A DNA stretch of 64,000 nt from Bog-756 sp963829235 (GCA_963829235.1 CAWHIF010000008.1:124001-188000), one strand, 5' to 3'. Positions 53,589 through 63,131 are shown, counted from the first letter of the stretch. The notes: generated by a model from the sequence alone, not told the origin. Translations and numbers: made by a program.

Positions 53589-55512
53589 ATGACGCTTGCC
53601 GCCGAACGAGACACGGAAGTCGTCTACCCGGACCCCACCCCACCCGTCCTCGGCGGGTTCCAGGGGCTGCCGGCCCGTCCGGGCTGGTTCAGCCAGCACC
53701 TCGGCACAGCCGTCATCGGCGGGGTCCTCGGGTACCTGCTCGGTCACTGGCTCGGGAACGTCGTCGCCAGTGGCTACACCAACATTGCCAACAGCGGTGC
53801 CAACTCGATCGCGGTCACCGGCGGACTGCTGCTCGGCGTGCTGGGCTGGCTGCTCGGGATCGGTGCCCTCAACTACCCGCTGGCCAAGATCGTGGGCATG
53901 GAACCTCGGCCCGGACTACGAGTCCACCAGCTGGACGAGGTACTTCCGCTACACCGCCGACCACAAGGTGGTCGGGCTCCAGTACGTCATCGGAGTCCTC
54001 ACCTTCTTCTTCACCGGCGGCCTGCTGGCCATGGCCATCCGCACCGAGCTGCTCTCGCCCACCAGCCACGTCTTCGGACCCGGGACCTACATCGCGGTGG
54101 TGAGCGAGCACGGCACCATCATGATGATGATGGCCACCTCGGTCATCGTGGGGCCCTTGGGCAACTGGCTCATCCCGCTGATGATCGGCGCCCGGCGCAC
54201 GGCGTTCCCACGCGTCGAGGCGTTCAGCTTCTGGATCTTCAGCGCCGGCTACTTCGTGATCCTCTCCGCCCTCTTCTACGGGGGCTTCCCCACCGGGTGG
54301 ACGGGATACGCACCCCTCCAGACCCAGGCCGGGGTGGGCATGATGTCCTACCTGGTCGGCTTCGCGGTCATCGGCATCGGGATGATGACCGCCGGCTTCA
54401 ACCTGGCCGTGACCATCATCAACTACCGGGCCCCGGGCATGACCTGGAGTCGGATCCCGATCTTCGTGTGGTCGATCCTGGCCACCTGCGCGCTGCTCAC
54501 CCTGGCCACCCCCACCCTGGTGGCCGCAGGCCTGTTCGGCATCCTCGACCACACCGCCCAGACCGCCTTCTACGTCACCGAGCACGGAGGCAGCTCGTTC
54601 CTCTGGCAGAACCTCTTCTGGTTCTTCGGCCATCCCGAGGTGTACATCATGGCGTTGCCGGGGTTCGGCATCGTGGCCGAGCTCCTTCCGGTCTTCACCC
54701 GAAAACCGCTGTTCGCCTACAAGGTGGCCGCGGCCGGCATGGTCGGGGTGGCCCTCCTCTCGTTCTTCGTCTGGCAGCACCATCTGTTCCAGAGCGGGAT
54801 CAACCCGGACATGCGGCCGCTGTTCATGCTGACCACCGAGCTGATCTCCATTCCCACCGGGTTCATCTTCCTGGTCGGAATGGGGACGCTGTACAAGGCC
54901 AAGATCAGGTTCGAGGTGCCGATGCTCTTCTGCCTGGCCGTGTTCTTCAACTTCCTGATCGGTGGGGTGACCGGTGTGTTCCTCTCCGATGTGCCGGTCA
55001 ACGTCACCGTGCACGGAAGCTTCTTCGTCCTGGCCCACTTCCACTACACCATCATGGGCGGGCTGATCTTCGCCTTCTTCGCCGGTCTCTACTTCTGGCT
55101 GCCCAAGATGACCGGCAAGACGATGAACAAGAAGCTCGGACAGATCCACTTCTGGATCATGTTCGTGTTCTTCAACCTCACGTTCTTCCCCATGTTCCTC
55201 ATCGGACTGCTCGGTCAGCCCCGGAGGGTCTTCGAGTATGCGCAGAACCTGCAGGCGCTCAACGACTTCGCATCGGTGAGCGCGTTCGTCCTCGGGGCAT
55301 CGTTCCTGGTGTTCATCGCCAACTTCGTGTGGTCGATCTTCATCAAGCCCACGCCGTCGCCGAACAACCCGTGGAACTCGCTGGGACTCGAGTGGCAGAC
55401 CCCGACGCCGGTGCCGTACTACAACTTCGAGCGCATCCCCGTCGTGCTCAGCGACCCGTACCACTACAGCGAGGACAACGCGCCCGCCGTCGCTGATCTC
55501 GGGTGGCGGTGA
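53589..55512 (+). CDS. ctaD: Cytochrome c oxidase subunit I, one apparent frameshift
   Basis: The catalytic subunit holds heme a, heme a3 and CuB. After about 105 residues with three membrane segments the frame shifts by one extra C near 53910 and continues PDYESTSWTRYF. Ligands and motifs are present: SEHGTIMMMM (heme a His), FWFFGHPEVYI (CuB His and cross-linked Tyr), VWQHHLFQSG (CuB His pair) and HFHYTIMGG (heme His pair). Repaired length is about 640 residues. The N-terminal two-helix extension before the catalytic core is longer than in most family members. Start is the ATG at 53589, 11 bases after coxB. Confidence 0.92.
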
Positions 55513-55592
55513 GCTGGTGACCTCAGGCGCTTCGTCCCCGGCCAGCGTGGCCGAAGACCCCCGACCACCCGCCCAGTGAGTGGAGAGATGCG

Positions 55593-56276
55593 GTGACCGA
55601 GACGTCTGACGTTCCCCTCTACACGGACAACAGGGACAAGCCCCTCTTCTCGGAGACCCCGGAGGAGAGGGAGTTCGAACTGCGCGCCGCAGTCGGCTCC
55701 TACTGGACCGGTGGCCGCCTGTTGATCGGCATGTTCACCTTCCTCTTTGCCTCCCTGGCCTTCGCGTACTTCTACCTGAAGTCGAACAACTCCGGAAAGC
55801 TGTGGCGCCCGGACGGGATCACGGCACCGACCGGCATCGGTTGGACCATCTTCGCCGTCGTCCTGGCCTCGGTCCTCCTCACCATCTACGGTCAGTGGAG
55901 GATGAGGGCGGGTTCGGTGCTCGACTGGGAAGTCAGCGGATGGGTGGCGGTAGCCGGCCTCCTGTTGGCCACCGGCCTCCAGGTCTGGCAGCTGACCCAG
56001 CTGCCCTTCTTCCCCGGTTCGAGCGGTTATGCATCGTGCTTCATCGGCTGGGCGGTGCTCAACATCATGCTCCTCCTGGGCGGCGCGTACTGGCTCGAGA
56101 CCAGCCTCGCCCTGTGCATACGGCTCAAGCGGCTCGTCCCGGAGGAAGGGTCTCTGGCCACGTCGACGGGCCCGTCGGCCCAACTCTTCCGGGCCAACGT
56201 GGAGTCCTGCACCTACTTCTTCGGGTTCATAGCCGTGATCAGCGCGCTGTTCTGGGTGTTCTTCTATCTGATCTGA
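55593..56276 (+). CDS. ctaE: Cytochrome c oxidase subunit III-like protein
   Basis: The 227-residue protein has five membrane segments, starting LLIGMFTFLFASLAFAYFYL. It ends VESCTYFFGFIAVISALFWVFFYLI, the usual closing helix of subunit III. It stabilises subunit I and its proton-uptake path. The GTG at 55593 follows GGAGAG. The polar N-terminus of about 35 residues is typical of actinobacterial members. It belongs to the oxidase operon. Confidence 0.85.
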   Translation: MTETSDVPLYTDNRDKPLFSETPEEREFELRAAVGSYWTGGRLLIGMFTFLFASLAFAYFYLKSNNSGKLWRPDGITAPTGIGWTIFAVVLASVLLTIYGQWRMRAGSVLDWEVSGWVAVAGLLLATGLQVWQLTQLPFFPGSSGYASCFIGWAVLNIMLLLGGAYWLETSLALCIRLKRLVPEEGSLATSTGPSAQLFRANVESCTYFFGFIAVISALFWVFFYLI

Positions 56277-56347
56277 GAGAACCTGGTGACCGTGTCCCGC
56301 CACCCCGAGTACGATGCCTGGAGAGCAACAGTGAGGTTGGGCCGCCC

Positions 56348-56467
56348 GTGAGCACTGCTACCGACACCTTCATCGGACCCCAGGTCCTGACCGTCGCCAT
56401 TCCCCTCGGCACCCTGTTCGTGGTCATGCTCTGGGGGTTCTTCCAGCGCCGAACCAACCGGCGGTGA
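56348..56467 (+). CDS. 39-residue single-pass membrane peptide in the oxidase operon
   Basis: The frame VSTATDTFIGPQVLTVAIPL continues GTLFVVMLWGFFQRR and ends TNRR: one membrane helix with a basic cytosolic tail. GAGG lies upstream of the GTG. The last four bases overlap the start of the second CtaG-like gene, so it is held in a translated operon. Tiny subunits of this kind occur in many oxidases, for example subunit IV-like or CydX-like peptides. Role not known. Confidence 0.65.
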   Translation: MSTATDTFIGPQVLTVAIPLGTLFVVMLWGFFQRRTNRR

Positions 56468-57312
56468 CGCCCGGGGCCGAGGCAGACCGGTCCCGGCAAC
56501 CGCCCGCCCCCCCGCACCACCCCCTCAGGTCGGTCCTCCTGGTCGTGGCCGGGCTCCTTCTCGTCCTCTGGCTCATCCCGCCGCTGGCCTCGTGGGCCCA
56601 CCGCTACGAGTTCGTCGAGGCCCTGCAGTTCGCCTTCTTCGCCATCGTGATCCCGGCACTGGCGGTCATAGGATCCCCCTGGGCCCGGCTCGGGCTCGCT
56701 TCACCCCTGCCCCGGGCCCTTGACGACGACGGCCACCCGCTTCCCCTGTCCGAGGCGGCCCGGCCGGTCGACCGGCTGGCCCAGGGCCGGCGGCGCCATC
56801 CCGAAACGCTGCGGACGGTGTGCTTCGCCTCGCTCTACCTCGCCGGGGCCATCGTGTGGAGAACCCCTGTGACGGTCGACGCGCTGAGACGGCATCCGTG
56901 GTTGGCGGCCGTCGAGGCGGTCACCCTGATGGCCGTAGGAGTGGGCCTGTGGCTCGAGTTGGTGGAGTCGCCTCCCCTCACGCCGAGGCTGCCCCGGCCC
57001 GGCAGGGTGGCACTGGCGGCGATCGCCATGTGGACCATCTGGATCCTGGCCTATCTGGTGGGCCTGTCGCACGGCTCGTGGTACCAGGCCTATCCCCACC
57101 ATGCCGGGACCGGATTCAGTCTTTCGGCCGACCAGCAGCTGACCACGGGGATGTTGTGGTTCGTCTCCGCCTGCGCCTTCATCCCGGTGGTCTACTGGAA
57201 CCTGATCCGCTGGCTGCAGTCCGAAGACGACCCCGACGAGGAGCTCCACCATCTGATGCGCCAGGAACGGATCCGCGGCCGGACCCTCGGGCCCGGCCAG
57301 CCGGCCCCGTAG
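56464..57312 (+). CDS. Second CtaG-like membrane protein
   Basis: The 282-residue protein has about seven membrane segments and the CtaG-like pattern: FVEALQFAFFAIVIPALAVIG near the start, LVGLSHGSWYQAYPHHAG, LSADQQLTTGMLWFVSACAF (compare ADQQIGAAILWVCGDFW in ctaG) and VVYWNLIRWL. Several of the histidines found in the first CtaG are missing, so its metal role may differ. It starts at GTG 56464, overlapping the peptide stop. It closes the oxidase operon. Confidence 0.78.
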   Translation: MTPGAEADRSRQPPAPPHHPLRSVLLVVAGLLLVLWLIPPLASWAHRYEFVEALQFAFFAIVIPALAVIGSPWARLGLASPLPRALDDDGHPLPLSEAARPVDRLAQGRRRHPETLRTVCFASLYLAGAIVWRTPVTVDALRRHPWLAAVEAVTLMAVGVGLWLELVESPPLTPRLPRPGRVALAAIAMWTIWILAYLVGLSHGSWYQAYPHHAGTGFSLSADQQLTTGMLWFVSACAFIPVVYWNLIRWLQSEDDPDEELHHLMRQERIRGRTLGPGQPAP

Positions 57313-57386
57313 TCCGACAAGCCCGTAGCCCTCAGTCCGACGGTCGCCGCGTCGGGCAGACAGGCCGGACACAGGTGGCCACGCCG

Positions 57387-58064
57387 TCAGCTCATGCCCG
57401 GAAGCCGGGGCAGGCTGGGAAGCGCGGGCATCGGGAGCTTGGCCTTGAGAATCCGGTCGGCCGCGGTCACGTAGGCATCGGCCTGGGCCCGGTCGCGGGC
57501 CAGGGCGGCTTCCTGCTTCGAGAGATCGGCGATCGTGGCCTCGTTGCCCGGTTCGCTCCGGAGGGTCTGGATGTCCTCGATGGCACCCAGCGCGTCGGAT
57601 GTCGCCCACAGCGTGACCACGTTGACCACGTTGCCGATGTTCTTGCCCGCCGGCGTGCCGGTGCCCTCAACGTTGGACAGGTCGTAGATATCGCTACTGG
57701 TGAACGAGCAGGCCGTCTGGTCGTCCCGCATCATCGCCGGTGCCTCGGCCAGGTCCGAGGGGCTGAGCGAGCCCTTCTCTGTGTCCCTGTAGATCGTGAA
57801 GGTCTCCTTCACGCCGTAGGCGCAGCCGTCGATGTCATCGTTGATCTGCTGCATGATGGTGGTCTGGTCGGCCGTATCGGTGGCCACGGTCGTGTGGCTG
57901 GGCAGGTCGACGGCCACAGAGGCCAGCACGACAACCGCCACGGCCGCCGAGGCCACCACCCAGGTCCGTTTGTACCAGACAGGTCGCTCCGGAGTCTGGG
58001 CGATGATGGCGCCGATGGTGAACGGATCCTCGGGTCCCCCCTGGTCGGAGCCTTCGTCGGTCAT
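57387..58064 (-). CDS. Membrane-anchored protein encoded with an SCO-like protein
   Basis: The 225-residue protein has a cytosolic start, a membrane helix (WVVASAAVAVVVLASVAV) and an extracellular helical region with two cysteines about 40 residues apart (GCAYGVKE and QTACSFTS). It ends in a Pro/Leu-rich tail. I do not recognise a family. The ATG overlaps the stop of the SCO-like gene (TGATG), so the two are co-translated. A role in oxidase assembly is inference from position. Confidence 0.65.
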   Translation of the reverse strand: MTDEGSDQGGPEDPFTIGAIIAQTPERPVWYKRTWVVASAAVAVVVLASVAVDLPSHTTVATDTADQTTIMQQINDDIDGCAYGVKETFTIYRDTEKGSLSPSDLAEAPAMMRDDQTACSFTSSDIYDLSNVEGTGTPAGKNIGNVVNVVTLWATSDALGAIEDIQTLRSEPGNEATIADLSKQEAALARDRAQADAYVTAADRILKAKLPMPALPSLPRLPGMS

Positions 58065-59050
58065 CACACCCCCTTCAGCAGTCCCGCAGCCGAGTCGGCC
58101 ACCCCTCGGGCGAAGGCATGGACGACGGCGGGTTGCAGGCTGTAGATGCCGAGGGTGTCCTCGTTGGCGAATGGCGTGGCGCTGAGCTCCAGTTTGCCGG
58201 TCGGGCCGATGAAGTCCATGACGTCGTTGTGGGTGATCACCCGGTCGGTGTTGTCGACCGCGATCGTCACCCCGTACTCCTTCCAGACCGTGTCGAGCTG
58301 GACGAGGGATCCGCTGAGGAAGGTGACGTTCGATCGTGTGGCCAGGCCGGTCTGGGTGAGCGCAGGAGGAGTCGGGGCCAGCGAGGTCTCCAGAGGGTCG
58401 GAGTTGACCACCACGAAATTGACATCCGTGCTCCGGGCTCCGAGCAGCCGGTCGGCCTGGATGATCTCCTGGGCCAGCACCGGACAGATGTCATCGCATT
58501 CCGCATTGAAGAATGTGAGGACGACCACCTTGCCCTTGGCGCCGGCCAGGTCCCAGGACCCCCCGGTCTGCTCCCGCAGAGAGATCGCCGGGGCCTGGTG
58601 GCCGGCAAGACGGGTCAGCCCGATGACTGCGCTCGGCGATGCGTCGACCGCCGGCGCGTCGGGTGCGGTGGGTGTGGCCGGTGCGGTGGCGCCCGTCGTG
58701 CCGGTCACCGGGGCCCCGGTGCCGGCCAGTGTGGTCACCGATGTTGCTCCCAGCGCGCCCACTCCGGCGTTGCCGATGAGCTTTTCGCCCACGATCCCTC
58801 CCAGCCCGAGCACCGCGAAGGCGACGATGACCCATCGGACGAACTTGCGGGGAACGGGAACGGATCCGGCTCGCAGGGCGGCGGCCCGATCGACCGGGGC
58901 CCGGCCGGTGGCCAAAGCCGTGGCACGATCCGCCGCCGACAGGGCCTCGGACCCGTTGGGGGCACCCCCGTCGGCCGCAGTCGGCACCGACCTGTCCGCC
59001 GTTGCCGGGGCCGGCCCGTCCGGATCCGGATCCGCGGGAGCGCCGGTCAT
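58064..59050 (-). CDS. SCO1/SenC-like thioredoxin-fold protein
   Basis: A disordered Ala/Pro-rich N-terminus of about 80 residues precedes one membrane helix (WVIVAFAVLGLGGIVG), a Thr/Ala linker and an SCO domain. The domain has FFNAECDDICPVLAQEI (CxxxC) and ITHNDVMDFIG (conserved His). It should face outside, bind copper and act in CuA maturation or as a thiol reductant. The ATG at 59050 has AGGAG ten bases upstream. It is the second SCO domain within 11 kb. Confidence 0.8.
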   Translation of the reverse strand: MTGAPADPDPDGPAPATADRSVPTAADGGAPNGSEALSAADRATALATGRAPVDRAAALRAGSVPVPRKFVRWVIVAFAVLGLGGIVGEKLIGNAGVGALGATSVTTLAGTGAPVTGTTGATAPATPTAPDAPAVDASPSAVIGLTRLAGHQAPAISLREQTGGSWDLAGAKGKVVVLTFFNAECDDICPVLAQEIIQADRLLGARSTDVNFVVVNSDPLETSLAPTPPALTQTGLATRSNVTFLSGSLVQLDTVWKEYGVTIAVDNTDRVITHNDVMDFIGPTGKLELSATPFANEDTLGIYSLQPAVVHAFARGVADSAAGLLKGV

Positions 59051-59204
59051 CGCCTCACGCTCCTGTCGCCCCATTGCCGGGCGCCTGCCTTCCGACGTCG
59101 AGCCCGGCTTCCCTGCGTGGCACCGAGGGCAGATTACTCCACCCGCGTCCACGGCGTCCGGCGCCGTGGGGAGGCGCGCACCGGCTCCTGAAGGGCCCCC
59201 GAAG

Positions 59205-59276
59205 GACCACGCCCGCCGGGTCTCGAAGAGCTACGCCCACCGGGTCGAGGAGGGCCGCGCCCACCGGTTCCCGGAC
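59205..59276. repeat. Three 24-base tandem repeats in the SCO-glycerate kinase gap
   Basis: Three units starting at 59205, 59229 and 59253 share the core CGCCCRCCGG in register. They lie in the 334-base divergent gap 59051-59384, which otherwise holds no gene or clear dyad. Confidence 0.65.
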
Positions 59277-59384
59277 CGCGGGCCCTCCTCCGCTCGACTA
59301 AGACGTTGGGCGTGCAACGGGAGCATCAGGGCCACCGCGGGTCGCCGGTGGTCCCACTCGATCCCGCCGCCGGTGGGCGCTGAG

Positions 59385-60479
59385 ATGCCCATGCTCCTGG
59401 CTGGCCCGGACAAGTTCAGAGGGACCGTCACCGCCCGCCAGGTGTCGGCCTCGATCTCCCGGGGCGCCGCACCCCTCGGGTGGTCGGTGCGCGAGGTCCC
59501 CCTGTCCGACGGGGGAGAAGGACTGCTCGATGCGCTGTCCGGGCTCGGGGGAACGCTCGAGTCGGTGCAGGTCGAAGGCCCGCTCGGTGGGGTCGCCGAC
59601 GCGGCCTGGCTCCGGATCGGCGGGCTTGCCGTGGTCGAGATGGCACAGGCTTCCGGGCTGGCCCTGGTCGGCGGGGCCGAAGGGAACGACGCGGTCCGGG
59701 CCACGACCCGCGGGACCGGGCAGCTGATCGTGACCGCCGCCCACGCGCTGGCGGGCCGGGGCACGGCGTCGCGGCCGGACGGTGCCGCGCCCGGCGATGG
59801 CGGTGCGGTCGGCCGCGACCACCGAGTGGCCACCGTCGTGGTGGGCCTCGGCGGATCGGCCACCACCGACGGAGGCCGGGGCGCGCTCGAGGCCATCGAG
59901 GAGGCGGGCGGACTCGGCGGTGTGGAGCTCGTGGGGGCCTGTGATGTCGATGTCGGGTTCATCGAGGCGGCGGACCGCTTCGGTCCCCAGAAGGGGGCGT
60001 CGCCCGACCAGGTCGTCGAGCTGGCGGCCAGGCTGGAAGCGGTAGCCGGGCGGTACGCGGACGCGTACGGGGTCGACGTCCGGTCGATCCCCGGCACGGG
60101 CGCGGCCGGCGGCATGGGCGGCGCCATCGTGGCCCTCGGTGGACGGCTCCGATCCGGGTACGAGGTGGTGACCGAACTACTCGGGTTCCGTGACCTTCTG
60201 CACCGCAGCCAGCTGGTGGTGACCGGCGAGGGAGCCCTCGATGCCACCTCCCTTCTCGGCAAGGTCGTCGGCTCCGTCCTGGATGACGCCTCCCACGATG
60301 CCGTCCCGGTCCTGGTCATCGCCGGCCGGGTCTCGCCCGAGATCGTCGGGGAGGTGGAGCGGTCCGGCGCCACGGTGGTGTCGTTGAGCGAGCGGTTCGG
60401 CGCCGACCGGGCCATCGCCGACACGGCCCGCTGCATCGAGGAGACGGTGGTCGAGTACCTGGCCAACGTCCACCGCTGA
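59385..60479 (+). CDS. Glycerate kinase (GlxK/GarK family)
   Basis: The 364-residue kinase has the family signatures AGPDKFRGTVTARQVS at the N-terminus, PLSDGGEGLLDAL, VGLGGSATTDGGRGAL and GTGAAGGMGGAI, then VTGEGALDATSLLGKVVG. It phosphorylates glycerate, normally at C2, feeding glycolysis. The ATG at 59385 (or the one at 59391) begins the conserved part; the longer upstream frame is a shadow of the SCO gene. It may also connect to glucosylglycerate turnover via gpgS, but the genes are far apart. Confidence 0.9.
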   Translation: MPMLLAGPDKFRGTVTARQVSASISRGAAPLGWSVREVPLSDGGEGLLDALSGLGGTLESVQVEGPLGGVADAAWLRIGGLAVVEMAQASGLALVGGAEGNDAVRATTRGTGQLIVTAAHALAGRGTASRPDGAAPGDGGAVGRDHRVATVVVGLGGSATTDGGRGALEAIEEAGGLGGVELVGACDVDVGFIEAADRFGPQKGASPDQVVELAARLEAVAGRYADAYGVDVRSIPGTGAAGGMGGAIVALGGRLRSGYEVVTELLGFRDLLHRSQLVVTGEGALDATSLLGKVVGSVLDDASHDAVPVLVIAGRVSPEIVGEVERSGATVVSLSERFGADRAIADTARCIEETVVEYLANVHR

Positions 60480-60561
60480 CCCCGGACCGACCGTCTCCCG
60501 GACACCCCCAGGCCGGGCCACGCCGAGGGCCCGTGCGGGCGAGGTGTGAGGCACGACCCCG

Positions 60562-62019
60562 TCAGGCGAATTCGTAGGCCGCCTGGTCGGGCTCTTTCAT
60601 CTCGTGGCGGAACCGTATGAACGACCACGGCCAACCCGTGGGCAGACCACGGTCGTCGAGGTACCAGCTTCGGCAACCGGTGACCCACACGGTCTGTCGT
60701 GACGCCTGCTCGCGATCCCGCTCGAACCGGGCCAGGGCAGCGGAGGTGGCGCAGACCTCGCGGCAGTCGCCCGACCGCAGGGGCTCGACGAGCTGCATGA
60801 TGTAGTGGAACTGGAGCTCGGCCACCTCGATCAGCGAGAAGTTCCCGACCGGCCCGTTCGGGCCGTTCAGCATGAAGAAATTGGGGAATCCGGGTACCGA
60901 GATCGACAGGTACGCCTCCGGACGGGGGTCCCAGGCTTCGTCGAGCGTGGTGCCGTGCCGGCCGATGACCTCCATGGGCCTCATGAAGGCATCGGCGTGG
61001 AACCCGGTGGCCAGCACGAGGATGTCGAGCTCATGGAGCCGGCCGTCTCCGGTGCGGATCCCACCGGGTTCGATGCCCCGGATGGCATCGGTGACCAGTT
61101 CGGCGTTGGGCCGCTGGATGGCGGCATAGAAGTCGGGGGAGATGATCAGCCGCTTGCAGGCGGCCCGGTAGTCGGGCCGCAGCCGTTCGCGAAGGACCGG
61201 GTCGGACACGCTGTCCTCGAGGTTGGCCAGGCATGCCTGTTCGATCATCTTGATCTCGGCCGACTCGGCGTCCACCACCGCATTGGAGAAGAGATCGAAC
61301 ATGTCCGAAAGCTCCTGGCGGGTCAGGGCCAGCCCGTCGGGATCGTCCCGCCAGGTCTGGCGCTGTTCGTCGGAGTAGGAAGGGTTCTCGTTGGGCATCA
61401 CCCACTGCGCGGTGCGCTGGAACAGGGACAGGTGGGCGACGCGGTCGACGATGGCGGAGACGATCTGCACCGCCGTCGACCCGGTGCCGATGATGCCCAC
61501 CCGTGCGCCCTCCAGCTGCACGCCGTGGTCCCAACGTGCGCTGTGGAACATCGCCCCCGCGAAGGTGTCCATCCCGTCGATCTCGGGGTACCTGGGATGG
61601 TGGAGCACCCCCGTGGCGGCGATGACCACGTCGACCACGTCGCGGTGCCCGGCGGCCGTCGTCACGGTCCACCGTCCGTCGGAGAGGGCACAGCGGACGA
61701 CCGGATCGCCGAAGCGGATCCGAGGCATGACGCCCCGATCCTCGGCGACCCGTTGGAAATAGGCACGGATCTCGGAGCCGGGGGAGAACCGGTGGCTCCA
61801 TTCGGGGGTAGGGGCAAAGGAGTAGGAGTACAAGTGCGAAGGGACATCGCAGGACAGTCCCGGATAGGTGTTCTCCCGCCAGGTCCCACCGACGCCCTCG
61901 GCCTTCTCGTAGACCGTGAAATCGGTGAGGCCGGCCTCGGTCAGCCGGACGGCACTGAGAATCCCGGCCATACCTGCGCCGATGACCGCGCACCTCACCC
62001 GGTGCTCGCTGCGAACCAT
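60562..62019 (-). CDS. Flavin-containing Baeyer-Villiger-type monooxygenase
   Basis: The 485-residue enzyme has an FAD motif VIGAGMAG (12-19), GGTWRENTYPGLSCDVPSHL, the NADPH motif IIGTGSTAVQI and the BVMO fingerprint FAGAMFHSARWDHG (Asp in place of the usual Pro after Trp). ATGFHADAF follows. It would insert oxygen into a ketone or oxidise a sulfide or amine using NADPH and O2. The translation matching the family starts at the ATG at 62017-62019. It is divergent from the aldo/keto reductase gene. Confidence 0.88.
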   Translation of the reverse strand: MVRSEHRVRCAVIGAGMAGILSAVRLTEAGLTDFTVYEKAEGVGGTWRENTYPGLSCDVPSHLYSYSFAPTPEWSHRFSPGSEIRAYFQRVAEDRGVMPRIRFGDPVVRCALSDGRWTVTTAAGHRDVVDVVIAATGVLHHPRYPEIDGMDTFAGAMFHSARWDHGVQLEGARVGIIGTGSTAVQIVSAIVDRVAHLSLFQRTAQWVMPNENPSYSDEQRQTWRDDPDGLALTRQELSDMFDLFSNAVVDAESAEIKMIEQACLANLEDSVSDPVLRERLRPDYRAACKRLIISPDFYAAIQRPNAELVTDAIRGIEPGGIRTGDGRLHELDILVLATGFHADAFMRPMEVIGRHGTTLDEAWDPRPEAYLSISVPGFPNFFMLNGPNGPVGNFSLIEVAELQFHYIMQLVEPLRSGDCREVCATSAALARFERDREQASRQTVWVTGCRSWYLDDRGLPTGWPWSFIRFRHEMKEPDQAAYEFA

Positions 62020-62144
62020 GGGACCGAGTCCACCACAACCGGGCGGGCCGTGCGGGAGGACCGGGCCCCGGGCCGGACGGCCGGTCCACCGGTCCCCACC
62101 GGCATCCTCGTCGGCCCGACCGCGGCGCGGGCTACCGTACAGCG

Positions 62145-63131
62145 ATGATCCCCGACCACTACACGCTCGCCGGCTCCGATGTGTCGATTCCACCGCTCGG
62201 GGTGGGTACCTGGGCCTGGGGTGACCGCTCCACATGGGGGATGGGGGGGTACGACACCAGCCTCACCCGGGACTCGATCAAGGAGGCGTGGGACGCCTCC
62301 ATCGACGCCGGCGTGACCTTGTTCGACACCGCCGAGGTGTACGGCCGGGGGGAGAGCGAACGGATCCTCGGGGCCCTGCTGGCCGAGGACCCCGAGCGGG
62401 CCGCCTCGGTCGTCGTGGCCACCAAGTTCATGCCCTCGCCCTGGAAGCTGGAGGTCCGCGGCGCGCTCATGAAGTCCCTCCGGGCCTCGCTGGGCCGCCT
62501 CGGCCTGCCCGCGGTCGACCTGTACCAGATCCATGGACCCATCAGCCTCCGCTCCCACGCGGTGCTGGCCGAGGCCCTGGCCGCCGCCCACGAGGCGGGC
62601 CTGGTCAAGGCCGTGGGGGTCTCGAACTACTCGGTGAAGGAGACCCGGTCGATGGCCGCCGCGCTGCAGCGCCATGGCATGCAGCTGGCCTCCAACCAGA
62701 TCGAATTCTCCTTGCTCCGACAGTCGCCGGAGACGGGCGGGTTGATCGCGGCCTGCGCGGAGCTGGGTGTCCTCCCCTTCGCGTACTCGCCGATCGGCCA
62801 GGGGAGGCTGACCGGCAAGTACTCGGCCTCGAACCCTCCTCCCGGCAAGCGGAACTTCTCCAACCATCCGATGGAGGTGGTCGACGGGATCGTCGCCGAG
62901 CTGCGCCGTATCGGCGACAAGTACGACGGAAAACTGCCCAGCCAGGTGGCACTCAACTGGGTGATGGCCAAAGGCGCCGTCCCGATCCCGGGCGCCAAGA
63001 ACCGTCACCAGGCGGTCGAGAACGCCGGCGCTCTGGGCTGGAGCATCGACGGGGACGATCTCGCCCGCCTCGACCGCGTCGCGCTGCGCGGAATCCAGAG
63101 CCTCCAGGGCCGTTTCTGGCAGCACGGCTGA
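62145..63131 (+). CDS. Aldo/keto reductase
   Basis: The 328-residue TIM barrel has the AKR tetrad: Asp and Tyr in FDTAEVYGRGESE, Lys in VATKFMP and His in LYQIHGP. VGVSNYS, SPIGQGRLTGKY and the NADP-binding IPGAKNRHQAVENAGAL follow. It reduces aldehydes or ketones with NADPH. Length and motif order are normal. The ATG lies in the 125-base gap from the monooxygenase. Confidence 0.9.
   Translation: MIPDHYTLAGSDVSIPPLGVGTWAWGDRSTWGMGGYDTSLTRDSIKEAWDASIDAGVTLFDTAEVYGRGESERILGALLAEDPERAASVVVATKFMPSPWKLEVRGALMKSLRASLGRLGLPAVDLYQIHGPISLRSHAVLAEALAAAHEAGLVKAVGVSNYSVKETRSMAAALQRHGMQLASNQIEFSLLRQSPETGGLIAACAELGVLPFAYSPIGQGRLTGKYSASNPPPGKRNFSNHPMEVVDGIVAELRRIGDKYDGKLPSQVALNWVMAKGAVPIPGAKNRHQAVENAGALGWSIDGDDLARLDRVALRGIQSLQGRFWQHG

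Noticed and set aside
53272..53592. Separate small gene carrying CSELCGLWHGAM
   Set aside because: This is the CuA end of coxB in a shifted frame, not an independent gene.
53869..55464. Long antisense open frame rich in Asp, Glu, Gly and His opposite coxA
   Set aside because: It is the antisense shadow of coxA. High third-position GC keeps the reverse frame open. There is no start context or protein-like pattern.
60805..62148. Rightward 447-residue frame opposite the monooxygenase gene
   Set aside because: Antisense shadow; the leftward frame holds all the FAD and NADPH motifs.
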